Origin: Phlegmacium glaucopus
Lineage: Eukaryota; Basidiomycota; Agaricomycetes; Agaricales; Cortinariaceae
Assembly (NCBI GenBank): GCA_015039465.1
Contig: MU130541.1
Span: forward strand, 344,071 to 408,070
Direction: 5' to 3'
DNA: 64,000 bases
The notes beneath the pieces are model-generated. The model was not told the origin of the DNA. It saw nothing but the letters and a program-made list of their open reading frames with translations, and made no database searches. A program made the position numbers and the translations under genes. Below, piece by piece: positions 1 to 12,039 of this stretch. Position 1 is the stretch's first letter, and the number at the start of each line of letters is the position of its first letter.

Positions 1-1911
1 TTAATTTATTTGATAAAGATCCCCAAGTAGGTAGAGCCCAGACCATGACGCCCGCTCGTAGTACATGTAGAGTCATCCTGAGAACTCACGCGTTCATCTC
101 TTCCTGTGATTACTTACCTTAGCGCGAAGGAACCTGGGTTTGAAGATGGTGATGAGAGCTGGAGGATGGTCAGGTACCGTGATGAGCTGTCGATGGAAAT
201 GCCGGTAACCGGTTGTCCTTCTCCCTGTTTCTTTCCCATTTCAATATTTACTTTGAATCGTAGCAAGGAATGTGTTTGGTGGTGCGTACTTCCTAAGATT
301 CACCTTTGAAGGTATAGATATCTCATGCGAAAGGAAATCCTGGATTGAACCCTCGAGCGATATTCTAATGCCAGTGGACACAATATGCCACCTCAAACAC
401 ATAATGTTGCGGAAAATAGGCCTGTGAAAATTGTACCTGCACATTTGCCGGATCCATAAAATGCAGATGCGAATGAAGACAAATTATCTCAGTCTAAGTA
501 CCTGTAAAGTACCTGGATTCAGATCTATGTATGCACACAACGTGAAGCTTAGCACCATTCAATGATAAAATAGACAGCCAAATTCGTTAAGTCTATTTAT
601 GCCAGGAGTGATAGCCTAGGATCTATTACTCGAGCCTTACTGAGAGCGATCGGTCGGGAGACTTCATACAAAAACTTTGAATTAACACTTCGATTCTTCT
701 ATCAACGTCGAATCCATGAAAAAGATTAGAATTATACAAACGTTTCCCTTTAAAAGGAAGCAGAAGCAGGAAATTCTGGAGACCAGAGTTACTTATCTCA
801 AAGAGAATCACGTTCCACTGTCAATGCCATTGAAATGTTTTTAGGCATTAAGACCCCAGTCTGATTGGAGGAACCCATCGATAAGATTCCACCACTCTCA
901 GCGCTTTCAACTTTTTTTGGGCGGCAATTTCAAAACCGCCCAATCGGCGAGATCTGTCCCGGGTTTTCGCGGGTGGTACTGTGTAAAGATTCCTTTCCAA
1001 TGGTCTGATCATGGATTCATGCGTGAGCTTTGATTCGGGGTACATGTCAAATTGGACCTTTCTTGTTTTGGATACGTCTTCAGGAATTCATAGTACATTA
1101 GTTAGTCCGATGATCCTTCAGACGACTTACAACCTGTTTGACTACTTGTAATAGTATATTTATATTTTGGTGCTTCGGACCATGGAGGACCGTGACAAAA
1201 TCGCACTTATCTTCGATGAGACGAATCGCACTAACTCTTGACAGAGCTATATAAACGCTAGGATAGCGTTTACTGGAGCATGCCTGATCGGCAACAGCCA
1301 ACAGCTTGATTAGTCAAATCCAAGTGAATATGATACAGTTATCGCAATCAGTAACACTACTGGCTCTCAGGCTGGTAAATGTGTTCATGTGTGATCAATC
1401 GATTCTCGATCTTGAATATTAGAATATTCAATATGCGCAATGCATCCAACACAAGAAAAAATATCATCCGATTTGAGACGTACCCCAACTCAAATTATCG
1501 AAGCAAACACGGCGAGACTGCATTAGAACAGGAATGAACCTATCATTGATAAGGCTGTTGAAATGAATTCCTCTACTCAAAGCCACCGATGAAGCTTTGA
1601 AGGCCTGTCATCTTGTGATAGATTTTGCCGATTGGGCGATGTAGAAACACGCGGCCGGCAAAAATCGGAAGCGCTGATAGGGATGTCGTTGTCCGGTTCA
1701 GAACTAAAGTTCGAGCCTGAACTTTTCAGAACTGGACTGAGGTTCGGTTCAAAGTTCGGAAAATTATTGGACCGGACCAAAAGTCCTGTTCGACGTTCAC
1801 CTTATAATACCATGCCAGTAGATTATAGACATGATTTTGAAGTTGAGGGAAATTTCTGCTGATGAGAAAAAGGAAAGAAGGAAAGGAGATGAGTTACGTG
1901 ACCTTGTAGTG
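1..1911. other. Left flank, no gene supported
   Basis: I see no convincing coding region here. All open frames are under 80 codons and show no family motif. A short GC-rich inverted repeat (GGGCGG / CCGCCC) lies at 919-941. The stretch around 1,690-1,800 is rich in GTTCAGAAC/GGTTCGG-type words like the subterminal parts of the hAT-like elements further right, so it may be a decayed element. Confidence 0.4.
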
Positions 1912-2564
1912 TCCACTGGGAAGAAAACTGTCCAAAAAGACTTTGAAAGCTTAAATGATCGATTGATGATGAACTTTTTCTCATTCAGGTTGAGAAGACC
2001 TTAGGTTAGAGTCGTATTCATAGACGATCGCGGTACAGGAGCAGGGGAGGAGCTAGAATCTACCGACGGTCAAACATCCATTCAGTCGTCGTCGTCGTCA
2101 GGCTTCGTTTCGTTTCGCTTTTGACTAGCCTTGATTCTTGATCAACTTTGCTAGTGTCAAGGTCATTGTGACAGGAGAATTACGAGAGGCTAATTTGGTG
2201 GATGCATGGTTAAAGTCTTGATTAGAATGAATCATTGAAGAAAGTGAAAATGAAGTGTTAGAGCGGAGTTCAATTACAAGCCGCTCACGGAAGTAACCAA
2301 CAGGGCGCAGGGAAATCGTATCTACACTGTAAATCAGGCAGATATTCAGGCAGATGTATCTGTTTGCGAATTCGAATAAATATTCTACAAAATATCAACC
2401 TTGGGGTTTTCCTCGTGCGATTGAGGCCGCGAAAGCAGGTAACATACTCTTGATATTTGGTGAGGAATGTTTGTAACTACTATATAAGTCTATATAAGAC
2501 TTCGAAAGATGTAAATATTTAGTATTTACTTTTCCCACCCACCTTATCTTTGACACTGATCATG
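1912..2564 (+). promoter_or_regulatory. Upstream region of small-gene copy 1, cut off from its gene
   Basis: This block is similar to the 540 bp upstream of the intact copy 2 gene (11,502-12,039): shared stretches include the GATCGATTGATGATGAAC word (about 1,958 and 11,561), the GATGCATGGTTA block, two TATATAAG boxes (2,481-2,498) and a pyrimidine-rich leader just before the ATG. It ends at ACTGATCATG, where the start codon of copy 1 should be. The sequence then switches abruptly into the terminal inverted repeat of the Tnp2 transposon; the coding part resumes at 10,584. So this is the original promoter and 5' UTR, now 8 kb away from its coding sequence. Confidence 0.75.
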
Positions 2565-3367
2565 CCCAGAGAGAAGTCCAGTTCACCGTGTAAAACCGGA
2601 TGTAACCATATCTCACAAGTTGTAGTTTGTTATACATTCCGTTTATGGAGGCTAATCGTTATATTTGAAATGTAATTACATCGAACAATCTCAAACAATA
2701 TCTCACATTTGTAGGGAGAGCAATATTATCACATTGATATACATACAACCACAACAAACGAATCTATCTAGCAATGTACAACACCATCTAGCTTGGGGCC
2801 GAAATCTCATACAATGAGATGCAACCAGACTACACCCAGGAGTAGCCAAATCTAATAAAGTGTAATCGAGGCCCAATTGAGGCACTGCGTGCCATAAGTC
2901 TGCAAAAAAAAAACATCAAGTCAAAATCGGAGCATATATTGACCAAAAACTCACCAGATCATGTTTTCGAATAAGCCGGAGTCGAGGAGCAAAAGTTATA
3001 GAGCAGTCCAGAGGAGCAAGTTCAAGCGGCAGTCCAGGCTCTAGATGGCATCAAGCATTTGGCAGACATCGGAGGCAAGGGAGACATTAGAGCGAGACGT
3101 TAAGCGAAAGCGAGGTTAAACAAGAGCGAAGTTAAGCGATAGCAGTGGAAAAGGAAGCGCGAGAGTTATTGAAGGTGGCTGTGAACCGAATATATGAGTG
3201 TCGAGCGCTACTCCAGCAATGTATGAGACCTTGACGAAAGTGAGTTAACCAGTACCACGAAAGCGAGCCTAGTCCACAAGTGTTGATGTCCTGGAATTAT
3301 TGAGCAGTTTGGAGGTATGTGAGCATAAGCGACCTCACCAAAAAAAAGAATTGTTGCGGAGGAAGTC

Positions 3368-5652
3368 CTACTTCTGACTTTTACTTAGTAACATGTATTT
3401 CTGTGAAGTAGTAAGTATATGCGTAAACTGACAGAAAAACCAGCCAAATTCTACCTTTACTGTATCCTTAGTCAATCCACTCCAGTGTGCTTCAAAAGCG
3501 GCAGGTGTTATAGGCTCATTTTGTTGCAGGTACTCGATGTAGTAGAGATTTCTATATGCAAAACACAGCCGAAAAAGGGCCCTCATCAGACGATCAACAG
3601 TTATAATGAGAGAACAAGGGACTTACTTTGCTGATGAACTCGTTGTCACCCTCTTTGTGCCGGGACCAAATGTTTTTGCACGAGCAATGGACTCGGATTT
3701 GGTATACACTGCATTAAACGTAGGATTATAAGCAGTACTATAGGTGGAAGAATAAAACTAAACCTTTTTCGGTGGCGTTGCTGGCTTCCTTAGCGGTTGA
3801 AACCCTCACTTCCTTCACTATGCCCTTCGATGTCTCTCCCAATGATTCAAGTCGTCCAGAAGGACCTATCGCAGGACCGAATAGAGATGCACTACGAAGT
3901 TTATTAGCAGAAAAATGAAACATTAATGAGAAGCTTACAATGGGTTTTCGACTGAAATTGCAGGGACTGTAGTCAACGCCTCCACTGCTCCTGCCATTCC
4001 TGCAGTACCGGTGTATGACGGATCCTCGACAGATGTTTCTGCACTTTCGGGCGCTGCGTTCGCCATTTGCAGAGCTTTTGAGGCCATAGTCACCACCATT
4101 TCCGCCGAGCCGATGTGTGAGTGGTCCTGGGTATGTGTTTTGGTGATTGTGGTTGTAGTCACTTGCTGATGTGATGATTTGGCTCGTGGCTTCGGCCTCG
4201 GTGCAACAGATGGTGTGGCAGATTTAGGGGATGGTAAAGTTGTGAGATTTGTTGGTGTAGATGACATAGGGGGTTCAGAGAGTGAGGATGAAGACGGTGA
4301 GGATGTTGGAGAGATGGTGGTAGTGGGTGGTGACTGTAGCCATGACTCACGTTCAGCATGATATGCATGGTACGAAATTGAACTTGCCTTGGTTATCTCT
4401 TCATCCGAGTCACACGTAAGGTCATAAACAATGTGTGAGTTCCGAGGTTGCTTGCTTGGTCTCTGAGTTGTTGGAGTTGATGAGGGCGCCTTTCTCTTGG
4501 CATTGCGGCTTGGAGGGGTGGAATAGGGCATGTAGATATCATCGTCATCGTCATCGTTGGTGTTAGTGGGTCCAAGTCCGGCTCCATAATTGCTCTTTGG
4601 TTCGACTTTGATCTTGACTGTTTCAGATTTGACCTCAGATTTGATGATGGGGGTCTTCTTGGCTTGTCGCCTGCGGAACTCGTGGAATGCACTTAAAGCG
4701 CGCGAGGCCAGATAGAGAACCTTCCAGTCGTCGTCGCAGAGGGAGAGATAGGGAAATGCATGGTACATCTCTTGAATAAAATACTTGCGCTCGGTGACAC
4801 CAGCTAGCGACCAACTGGAGGGAAGTTGCATGGTGCCATGGTTGTCCATCTCGATGAGCACTGCACAGGCATGAGAACGAACACTCTTTGCGGTGTCGCC
4901 CATGACTATAGTGCCGTCCTCGTATTCAATGTAGTCCGTAGCTACATTTTCGTTGTTGCTGGCAAGCCGAGTACTGCCTCGCTTCTTTTGGCCAAGAGCT
5001 GGATCCAAAACGGTACTGTCTTTCATTTTCTTTTTTTGAAATTGGTGGTAGTTGCGTTGCGTGATGAACTTGATCTGGGGAAAATCCTCGTGCTTGAATT
5101 TTGTTTTCAAAGCTTGAACGGCGAAAGTCGAACTGGGTCTTGCTGCCAAAGATGCTGGTCCAGAAGAGTCCATCGCTGTCTTCACCGTATTAGTCAATTT
5201 GTCATAGGAAACACTATGGATATCATATTGAGGATTTGAACACATATATTCATAAAAAACTTGTAAAAAACATACCAGAGCTCTTCATAACGTCCCTGGA
5301 TACCCATGAATTTCTCATATAATGACCCATAGGCTGCGTTTCCAGCCTGTAGGAGGTCCATATGTGTGGCAGTTCTGTAGTAGTGGGCAGCGTCATATGG
5401 CTGCATAAAATCAAGTTATGAGTGCGTATATTCAAAGAATAATACAACATTTAGCAGCTAGAAATTACATACCTTAATATCGTAGTCATTTTCTCTGTTG
5501 GAGTAATCTCTAGGCCTTGTGAAATCTCTACTGGGGCGCGACCGTGGTAGTAGTTGTCTGCTGTCGACAGGAAAGCCAAAGCTTTGTTCATTGGAGCGGC
5601 GACTGAGAGAGCGCGTAAGGGGACGGAACATGGAGGGAGTCGGCAAGCTCAC
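3368..5652 (-). CDS. Accessory protein of the Tnp2 transposon (unknown function)
   Basis: This is a multi-exon minus-strand gene. Likely exons are 5,652-5,473 (Arg/Ser-rich N-terminus; alternative start 5,631), 5,400-5,276, 5,213-3,939, one from 3,891 to about 3,766, and two or three short exons down to 3,368. The introns have GTATGT, GTAAGC and GTAAGT donors. The long exon codes for a globular part (about 170 aa; motif with DGTIVMGDTA and an aromatic-rich LCDDDWKVLYLASRAL helix). A disordered part follows, rich in Ser, Thr, Pro and Lys, with an Asp run and acidic/Lys stretches. I do not recognise a domain. Its place downstream of the transposase, inside the same terminal repeats, suggests a transposition helper or DNA-binding protein by analogy with two-gene CACTA elements. 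That is inference; the 3' exons are the least certain. Confidence 0.6.
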
Positions 5653-5713
5653 AAATTATGTTGAAGTCGCAAAAAAGTTGTAAGAAGTCATGTGATTATG
5701 CCTCTACCAAAAA

Positions 5714-8700
5714 CTAAGTAACTGCGACCTCTTGCAAACCCTCTAAAAATGCCATATCCAAGCCCATCTTCTCACAGACAAAAAATCTACCATCATGAGG
5801 CTCTCTAAAAGGTATCATCGCAATACAACTGATAATATTCTTGACTAAAATGACTTGTAGCGAAGCAATTCCTTGGTATTGGCAGACCATCAGTGCACCA
5901 CTTGATTGGTCCAAGATATTGGGATCAGGGAGGCTATATTCTGATATAAGGGCAAGTGTCTCTTCATTTTCATGGACTTTGGCCTGAAAAAAATACTGAA
6001 CTTCGCCAAAAACAGGGCTTTTAGTTGTGGAATCTTTATAAAACTAAACATTAGAATAGTAATTTCGAGTCGTCACTCGTTAGTCATATTTTAAGAGAAT
6101 AAATAGACTTACCATAATATTTCGTGAGATGCGAATCTTGTTCAAGGCTTTGAGTGACTCTTTCCATGCTGTCCGAACAAATTGAAGGTTGGGCAAACGC
6201 AGCCGGCTCCATTTTCGTAAGCGCAAATCTTCATGAATTTGAATATTGTGTTGCAGAAAGAATATACGAATTGCATTCTTTTCAACATTGGTAATTGAGC
6301 GCGCGCATGTATCTCCCATAGAAAGAATGAAGTTGTCACCAATATCTTCAGATAAGTGAGAGAGGGGCTTGTCTGGTGCCAAATCGGGTACTAAAGCAAT
6401 GAGTGCATTCACTTGGGCTCGTCGTGCTCCTCGTTCAGCGAGGTTTGCAAATGGTTGAGATGGCTGTCGGATCTCTTCACCAAGATTTCCGATTGTTCTT
6501 TCCATTGGCCACTGTGTATATCCACTACCAGGCCCAAGACGTGGCACTTCGGGTCCAATATGTAGCAATGCATGGTTGCTCTGTCGACAAAAATGTAACC
6601 GTGAGGCCTTGCGTTGATAATAAAGTTCCTCAAACTCAAAGACGAATTGAAGCAAAAGGGTGTGGCCATGAACAAGCTGGATCTTTGTAATCAATCGCTG
6701 ATGTAGTAAGCGAACGCCTGCAACGAGCTTGCAGTAATTCTTCCAATATTGAGTTGGGAGGATTCCATAGAAAAAACCGGGCCCTAATCCAAATAGATAA
6801 GTCAAGAATTCCCAGGCTTTATACCCACTAGAGATCTTCTCAGCTGGATTTCGGGGGGGCCTATCAAATGAGCCAGGTAAATATGGTGTTGCATGGGCTA
6901 CACGGCGTCCATGATTTTTCCAAACATCTCCTACAAGCACAAGCCATTCCCAAGTCTGTTTGCTGTCTGTCGGATCACATTCTATTGTCCCGCGCCAAAG
7001 TCCCAACAGCAGATCCGGAATATTAAGGGAGATTAGATGCATGAGGTCTCCGCCAAAACACTGAGGAATGGGAAGTGTACGTTGTAGCGGAAATGCACTA
7101 AAAATGCTTGGTCGTGTAATTCCTGTCATCCTTCGGTTACGCTGATGCTCTGCTTGTGTACGTGATCCAAGAATAATGTCTAAGCCAGTTAAATAATCTC
7201 TGACTTTTCCGATGGGAAGGTGATTGGCGTTTATGTCAGGATGATCAGATCCTTCGATAGAGTAGTTTTCAGGCTTGGAAAGGGCAGGATAGTAATGATT
7301 TCCTCCTTCTTTTCGTCTTCCTTTGACTGGACAGTAGAGCCGACATCCAAAAGCCCCAGAATGTCCGGTAAGCCCATTCAAATAAGTGAGGCCAGGTCCG
7401 TCAGCCAAGCCCAAGAGAAGAAACAGGTCTGAAATAAAGGATTGGTTTTCGAAGGCATCCCAGATTGCTAATCCTTCTTTCATAAGCGCTGCGAGGTGAT
7501 GAAAACCGGGGAAGAGAAAAGACTCGATGTTTCCAGGTTTATTTGGTCCAGGGAAGAATCCACCAGGGAATATATGGCGCTTCTTGTAGCGTAGATCTGG
7601 TGCAAGATCGAGAATAATCCAAATGTAAATCCAACAGTCAGATTGTTTGCTTTGGTAAAGCTGGGCACCGTCTATTGAGAGCATGAGAACCATGTCATTG
7701 TCTTTGATTTTTCCAGATCGCACAGAATCGAGATATGCATCGCCATGGAAAATATCCTCATATTCATCGATGATAATTTTTTTGTCGGGACGTGCTTCAG
7801 CTTTTTGAAAAATCGCCTTTGTGAGATTCAAGCGATATCGCATAGCCTTCGCACCCTCTGGAGTGTGCCAAAGTGCTTGTAGCTGTGGACCAATGGGCAG
7901 GGTAAGAAACTGCCGTTGAGGAATTTTCTTGACTCCACCGCTGGCTACCAATGCCTGGGGATTGTAGCGAGGGAGCATGCATTTTGTACATGTATCGAGC
8001 TGAGAAAATGGACCGGTGTAGGCAATGCATGTATTAGGACACATGTCAGTCATCAATGGATAGACGCCTGTAATGCCTTTGATACGTTCCTTGATTTGAA
8101 AGAGGGATGGAATGGGCTCATAATCTCCACCTCGTCGGTCCATTGCACGATGAAAAACCTCACGAGACTGATTGAAGACTGCTTCTGATGTAGTCTCTGT
8201 GGCGAGAAATAACTCAATTCCTGTCCGTAGCGCTTCATCTTCATCAAGATTAAATATATTGGTGGCAGGGTTTCGTAGTTGGTCGATTACTTCATCAGGG
8301 AGGCAGTCGTTGTCTAAGGAAGCATCATGAATGCATGCAATAAATTGCTGTACTAGTTTTAGTTCTTCAAGAGTTGCGAGTACCGGAGCATCTGCACTGT
8401 CCTGTGCAAGAGCTTCAGGAGCGGCGGAGGCTTCTTGTTCATTATTCTGAGGTACCGGCTGAGGTTCTGGCTCACTCTGCTCGATATCTGCCAGGCTACC
8501 TGGATCAGGGTGCTGTGACTCATGGGTTCCATGTATATTATCCTGATTTATTAATTAAGTGCGCTACAATATCAGAGTGATCAAGGTATTAGTTCTACAT
8601 ACGCTATAAATCGTTGTTTGTGTTGTATATAAACACCAACCAGAGAGCAGTGGACCAGACCTTAGGTCAAGAGACTCCCTGTTGTTCGTTTAGGGAAGGT

Positions 8701-10521
8701 GTAACCTTAGACTTGTAACACACTGAGGTAGGAGGCAAGAGTAGAGGTGAGGAGGATGAGGATGAATGTGAACGAGTCTTTAGAAAGACTGTAGCAGTAG
8801 ACAATAGGTTGACAGTAAGTGACTGAAAAAGCGAACTCAGAGGGGTTAAGGAAGAGGATGAGGAGGAATAAGAGTCTTCAGTAAGACTATAGTAATTGAC
8901 AGTGGGGATAGATTGACAGTTAAGGGCAGAAAAAGCGAACTTGAGGAAGGAATTCACTGGAATTCCACTGAGATGATGATTGTTGGGGGGTAAGAATGAA
9001 TTGAACTGAACTACCTATCCTGGTACAAAAGAGCAGTATTTATACCCTAAGGATGAGGCTATGTAAAACAATAAAAAGAAACAAAGTACGCGCTGTCAAA
9101 GGAAGAAAGATAAAGAGAGGACAGCTGCGAGAAGAAAAGAACAATGGAAAAGAAAAGGAACAGTAAAATAATCTGTAAAGTGTCAAAGTGCGAGAGAAAA
9201 GAAAGGAAGGCAGTGTACATAGTCCAATAGCAAAAATATATCGACTCCATAGGCGTGTGGTCATGTCAAAAATGTGAAAGGTCCTGAGTCAACACTTGAA
9301 AGGCGCAGCCTTGTTCCCGAGAAAAACACTACTTGCCCATGGTCCCATGTCGCGCAGCCTTGATAACACTTGACACACTGCGAGAATAATCCTCTGCTGC
9401 TGATTCATCTGCAATTCCTGCTTAGTCGTGATCCTCCTGGACTTCCTAAATTGTCATAAAGAGGGTGGGAAGGCTTCAGGTACCGCGTGAATGATGGTTT
9501 TGGCAGTGAATGATAAGATAAGAGGTAGATGAGTGAGGATAGGGGACTGAGTGAGATCCAGGAGCGAGGGATGGCAAGATAGATGGCTGAGGGGAAGACT
9601 TGTGGGTCCATAGCCACAACAACGATGACAAAGCCTTTTACATAATGGGAGATGTAGTTGATGCGTCCATAAAGGGGCCGTTCTTGAAATGATGGACCAA
9701 AGATACGATCAAACGCGAGCCGATGACCGATGCGAATAGTAGATTGATCGCTTTGCTGGATCACTAGCCAAGGAACGAACGGATGGTATATGCTTAGGAG
9801 CATGTCGATAGTGAAAACAATGGAGAGCATAGTGTGAGACATTGAGAGTATGATGAGCAATGAGGATGTTATCGTTGAACGAATGGTTTTGTTGACCAGG
9901 AACGCGATTCAGGGCCGCTTCCAAAATAGGTAATCAAATTCAAAGTCCGCTTATTTTCATGATGGCGACTTTTAAGCTTTCTTCTCACGCTACCAATCAG
10001 TATTGGTGCGCGACAACGCATTCGTCATTGTTTCGTGGACTCTCAGCACCTCTATCGCTCCCAAAAAGTGGTATCTGAAATCCTGCATCAACATCCTCGT
10101 GTTTTACGACCACCCCTTCTTCCATTTCTTCACCATCTTCACTATTGTCAGAGTCCACAACATCCGAAACCTGGGGCCGTCGCAAGCGCTTGTGAGAGTC
10201 ATTCAGAGATGGGGATGGAGAGCGTTGTCGATAATTAGGTCCACTTGAAGACACCTCTGCAGAAGGATTGTTTGGTGGTGGTGGAACACCAGTAAGAGCT
10301 TGCTGTGCGGCAATGAAATTTGCATAAGAACTGATTTGGTGGCGTGCGGCGGCGTGCGCATTGTATGTTGTCCTGGAGACCATGCGTGGTTCGGTACGAC
10401 CCCCACGCATGCAGTGGGGACAGGTACACGGAAAACGAGGGGGTGCTCGTGGTAGCATGCGGTTGGATGTAGTTGACGGATATAAATGGTGATCTGAATT
10501 CGTGCGATCAAGTTGGATCAC
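5714..10521 (-). CDS. Tnp2-type transposase
   Basis: The main exon is 8,542-6,113 and the last exon 6,043-5,714 (intron 6,044-6,112, donor GTAAGT). The frame is open upstream of the first Met at 8,143, back to a splice acceptor at 8,543. A first exon at 10,521-~10,050 (or starting at the Met at 10,458) carries a Cys/His cluster (CTCPHC, then His-rich NAHAAARH) and an acidic linker, typical of the N-terminus of this family; its donor is unresolved. Known Tnp2-family landmarks are DMCPNTCIAYTGPF with a following CTKC, the catalytic-type aspartate in LMLSIDGAQLY, FPGGFFPGPNKP, LNGLTGHSGAFGCRLYC, and the second acidic site in FGGDLMHLISLNIPDLLL. The product would catalyse cut-and-paste movement of the element. 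No stop or frameshift is seen in the 2.4-kb exon, so it may be active or only recently inactive. The ~1.5-kb first intron is unusually long. Confidence 0.85.
8543..10050. other. Oversized first intron of the transposase gene
   Basis: There is no coding motif on either strand. It holds an imperfect ~110-bp tandem duplication (about 8,745-8,840 and 8,855-8,955; both contain a GAGGATGAGGA start, an AAGACTGTAG-like middle and an AAAAAGCGAAC end) and an A/G-rich stretch at 9,060-9,230. The length (about 1.5 kb against 50-70 bp elsewhere) suggests an insertion, but I could not define its ends or a TSD. Confidence 0.4.
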
Positions 10522-10587
10522 GTTACCTTGTGCTAAATATGGTTTGACGATGTTTTACACGGTGATCCGGACTTCTCACTGGGGATC

Positions 10588-11142
10588 ATGTCCAATCCCA
10601 CCACGCTAAATTTCACAAACGAGGCTCAGGCAGTGGATCCGACCACCGTCACTGACAAGACACTGCTAGTCGAGAAAGTTGTGACGATTGATGGGGAGGA
10701 GGTCTGGGTCAAGGCCACTAGTACACACTCCCAGGCACGACATATACCCAAAGTGACATTTTGCTGTCAAGACATCATCCCTGGCAAACAGGGACCCTGG
10801 CATTATGCCAAGATATTTCTGCCTAAAACATATGAGGTATATTACGATCCCTTCTCTGTGCTTTCGAAAGGTATTTTAAATTATCATTACCTTCCAGGAA
10901 GCCAAGGCAGCGGCTATTAGGTGAAGGCAGCGGCTATTAGGTGTTTTGCAGGTCTCCTGATAAATCCAAAGTATTATGCAGGGGAAGGAAAATTTAGGGA
11001 ATTTAAGTTAAAGGTGTCGATAAGAAGAAATGATGGTCTGGATGTTGCGTATGCCCACATCCTGGATGATGAGTGGTGGGAGATAATGAATGAGCTGCTT
11101 AAGGAGGACCCCTATGTGGAGGTGGCAGTCGCTTATGATTGA
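10588..11142 (+). pseudogene. Small unknown gene, copy 1 (separated from promoter; exon 2 disrupted)
   Basis: Exon 1 is 10,588-10,836 (starts MSNPTTLNFTNEA), the intron is 10,837-10,897 (GTATAT...CCAG), and exon 2 runs to the stop at 11,140-11,142 (ends VEVAVAYD). It is a paralogue of 12,040-12,542. There are two lesions. The ATG is formed by the right-hand TSD of the transposon, so the native promoter lies 8 kb away. A 20-bp tandem duplication (10,904-10,923 and 10,924-10,943) puts a stop and frameshift after EAKAAAIR. An alternative acceptor at 10,925-10,926 (GAAG) would skip the duplicate and rejoin the frame with loss of only three residues, so the coding part could still be rescued by splicing. 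Function unknown; no domain recognised. Confidence 0.65.
10904..10943 (+). repeat. 20-bp tandem duplication in exon 2 of copy 1
   Basis: AAGGCAGCGGCTATTAGGTG occurs twice head to tail. Copy 2 has one equivalent (GCGGCTGCTGTTAGGTG at about 12,327-12,343). The duplication causes the frameshift in copy 1. Confidence 0.95.
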
Positions 11143-11757
11143 TAGGTTGCTAGCTCCAGATCATCTTGACGAATGTATGTTATTAAGCGGTTTGGCCTTT
11201 AGCTTTTTTTTGTATTACGCACAGATGAAATTAGATTGATTTTCGCTTGGTGGGGTGCCCGTGCAATGCAAGATCTGATAATTGACACGAAACCAAGCTG
11301 GTCGTGAGGAGGTTGAAAGCGAAAGTTCCCATGAACCTTGTGTTTGTGATTGGTGGTCTCAATTTAATGGCTATTAGCCATGATTTGGGAGCAAATCGGG
11401 ATTATCTAGTTAGGCATTGATGTTAATTTTATACCTTGATATGGGCTGAGAGTCCGGTGGACAGGGCGTTGAAGAAATTAATTACAATTGGAACTTGGAA
11501 GTGATTGGGAAGAAAAATCGTCCGAGGTCCAAAGAGACTTCTAAGCTTAGATGATCGATTGATGATGAACTTTTCCTCGTTCAAGTGAAGACCTTCAGTT
11601 CAAGAGTCGTATTCATAGAAGATCGTGGTACAGGAGCAGAAGAATAGCTTGAATCTACTCGATGCATCAAATGTCTATCCAGTCATTGTCGTTGTTAACC
11701 TTCGTTTTGCTAATGTCGTTGTGGCAAAAGAACAATAAGACAATTTGCTAGATACCA

Positions 11758-11990
11758 CATGGTTAGACTCTTGATCAGAATGAATTGAAGGACGAAGTAG
11801 TTGACAGCGAAGTGTTACAGTGGAGTTCAGTTACCAGCCCGGGCCGCTCAGGAAAGTAATAAGATAATTCGGTGGATGCATGGTTAGACTTTTGATCAGA
11901 ATGAATTGAAGGTAGACAGGGTAGTTGACAGCGCCAGCGCAGTTCAGTTACAAGCCCGGCCGCTCGGGAAAGTAATAAGACTATATAATT
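11758..11990 (+). promoter_or_regulatory. Promoter of copy 2 with duplicated 115-bp block and TATA box
   Basis: Two head-to-tail copies of a block that begins with (G)ATGCATGGTTAGAC or its variant, contains TTGATCAGAATGAATTGAAGG and ends with GCCGCTCRGGAAAGTAATAAGA. A TATA-like CTATATAA follows at about 11,983-11,990, some 50 bp before the ATG at 12,040. The block is single upstream of copy 1. Confidence 0.6.
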
Positions 11991-12039
11991 AGTAAGACAG
12001 TTAGCATTTACTTTTCCCACCTTATCTTTGACAGTGACC

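Larger units (their letters stand above)
2565..10583 (-). mobile_element. Complete Tnp2 (CACTA/CMC-like) DNA transposon, 8.0 kb
   Basis: The ends are inverted repeats of about 30 bp: the left end starts CCCAGAGAGAAGTCC and the complement of the right end starts CCCAGTGAGAAGTCC; both continue to CACCGTGTAAAAC. The element is flanked by an identical 7-bp duplication GATCATG (2,558-2,564 and 10,584-10,590). Both genes inside run on the minus strand: the transposase (10,521 to 5,714) and an accessory gene (5,652 to 3,368). The left 0.8 kb (2,600-3,367) is noncoding and GCGA-rich. Two points fit poorly with classical CACTA elements: the termini are not CACTA and the TSD is 7 bp rather than 3 bp. 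I infer a basidiomycete-specific Tnp2 lineage. Removing the element and one TSD restores an upstream-plus-gene arrangement colinear with copy 2. Confidence 0.85.
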
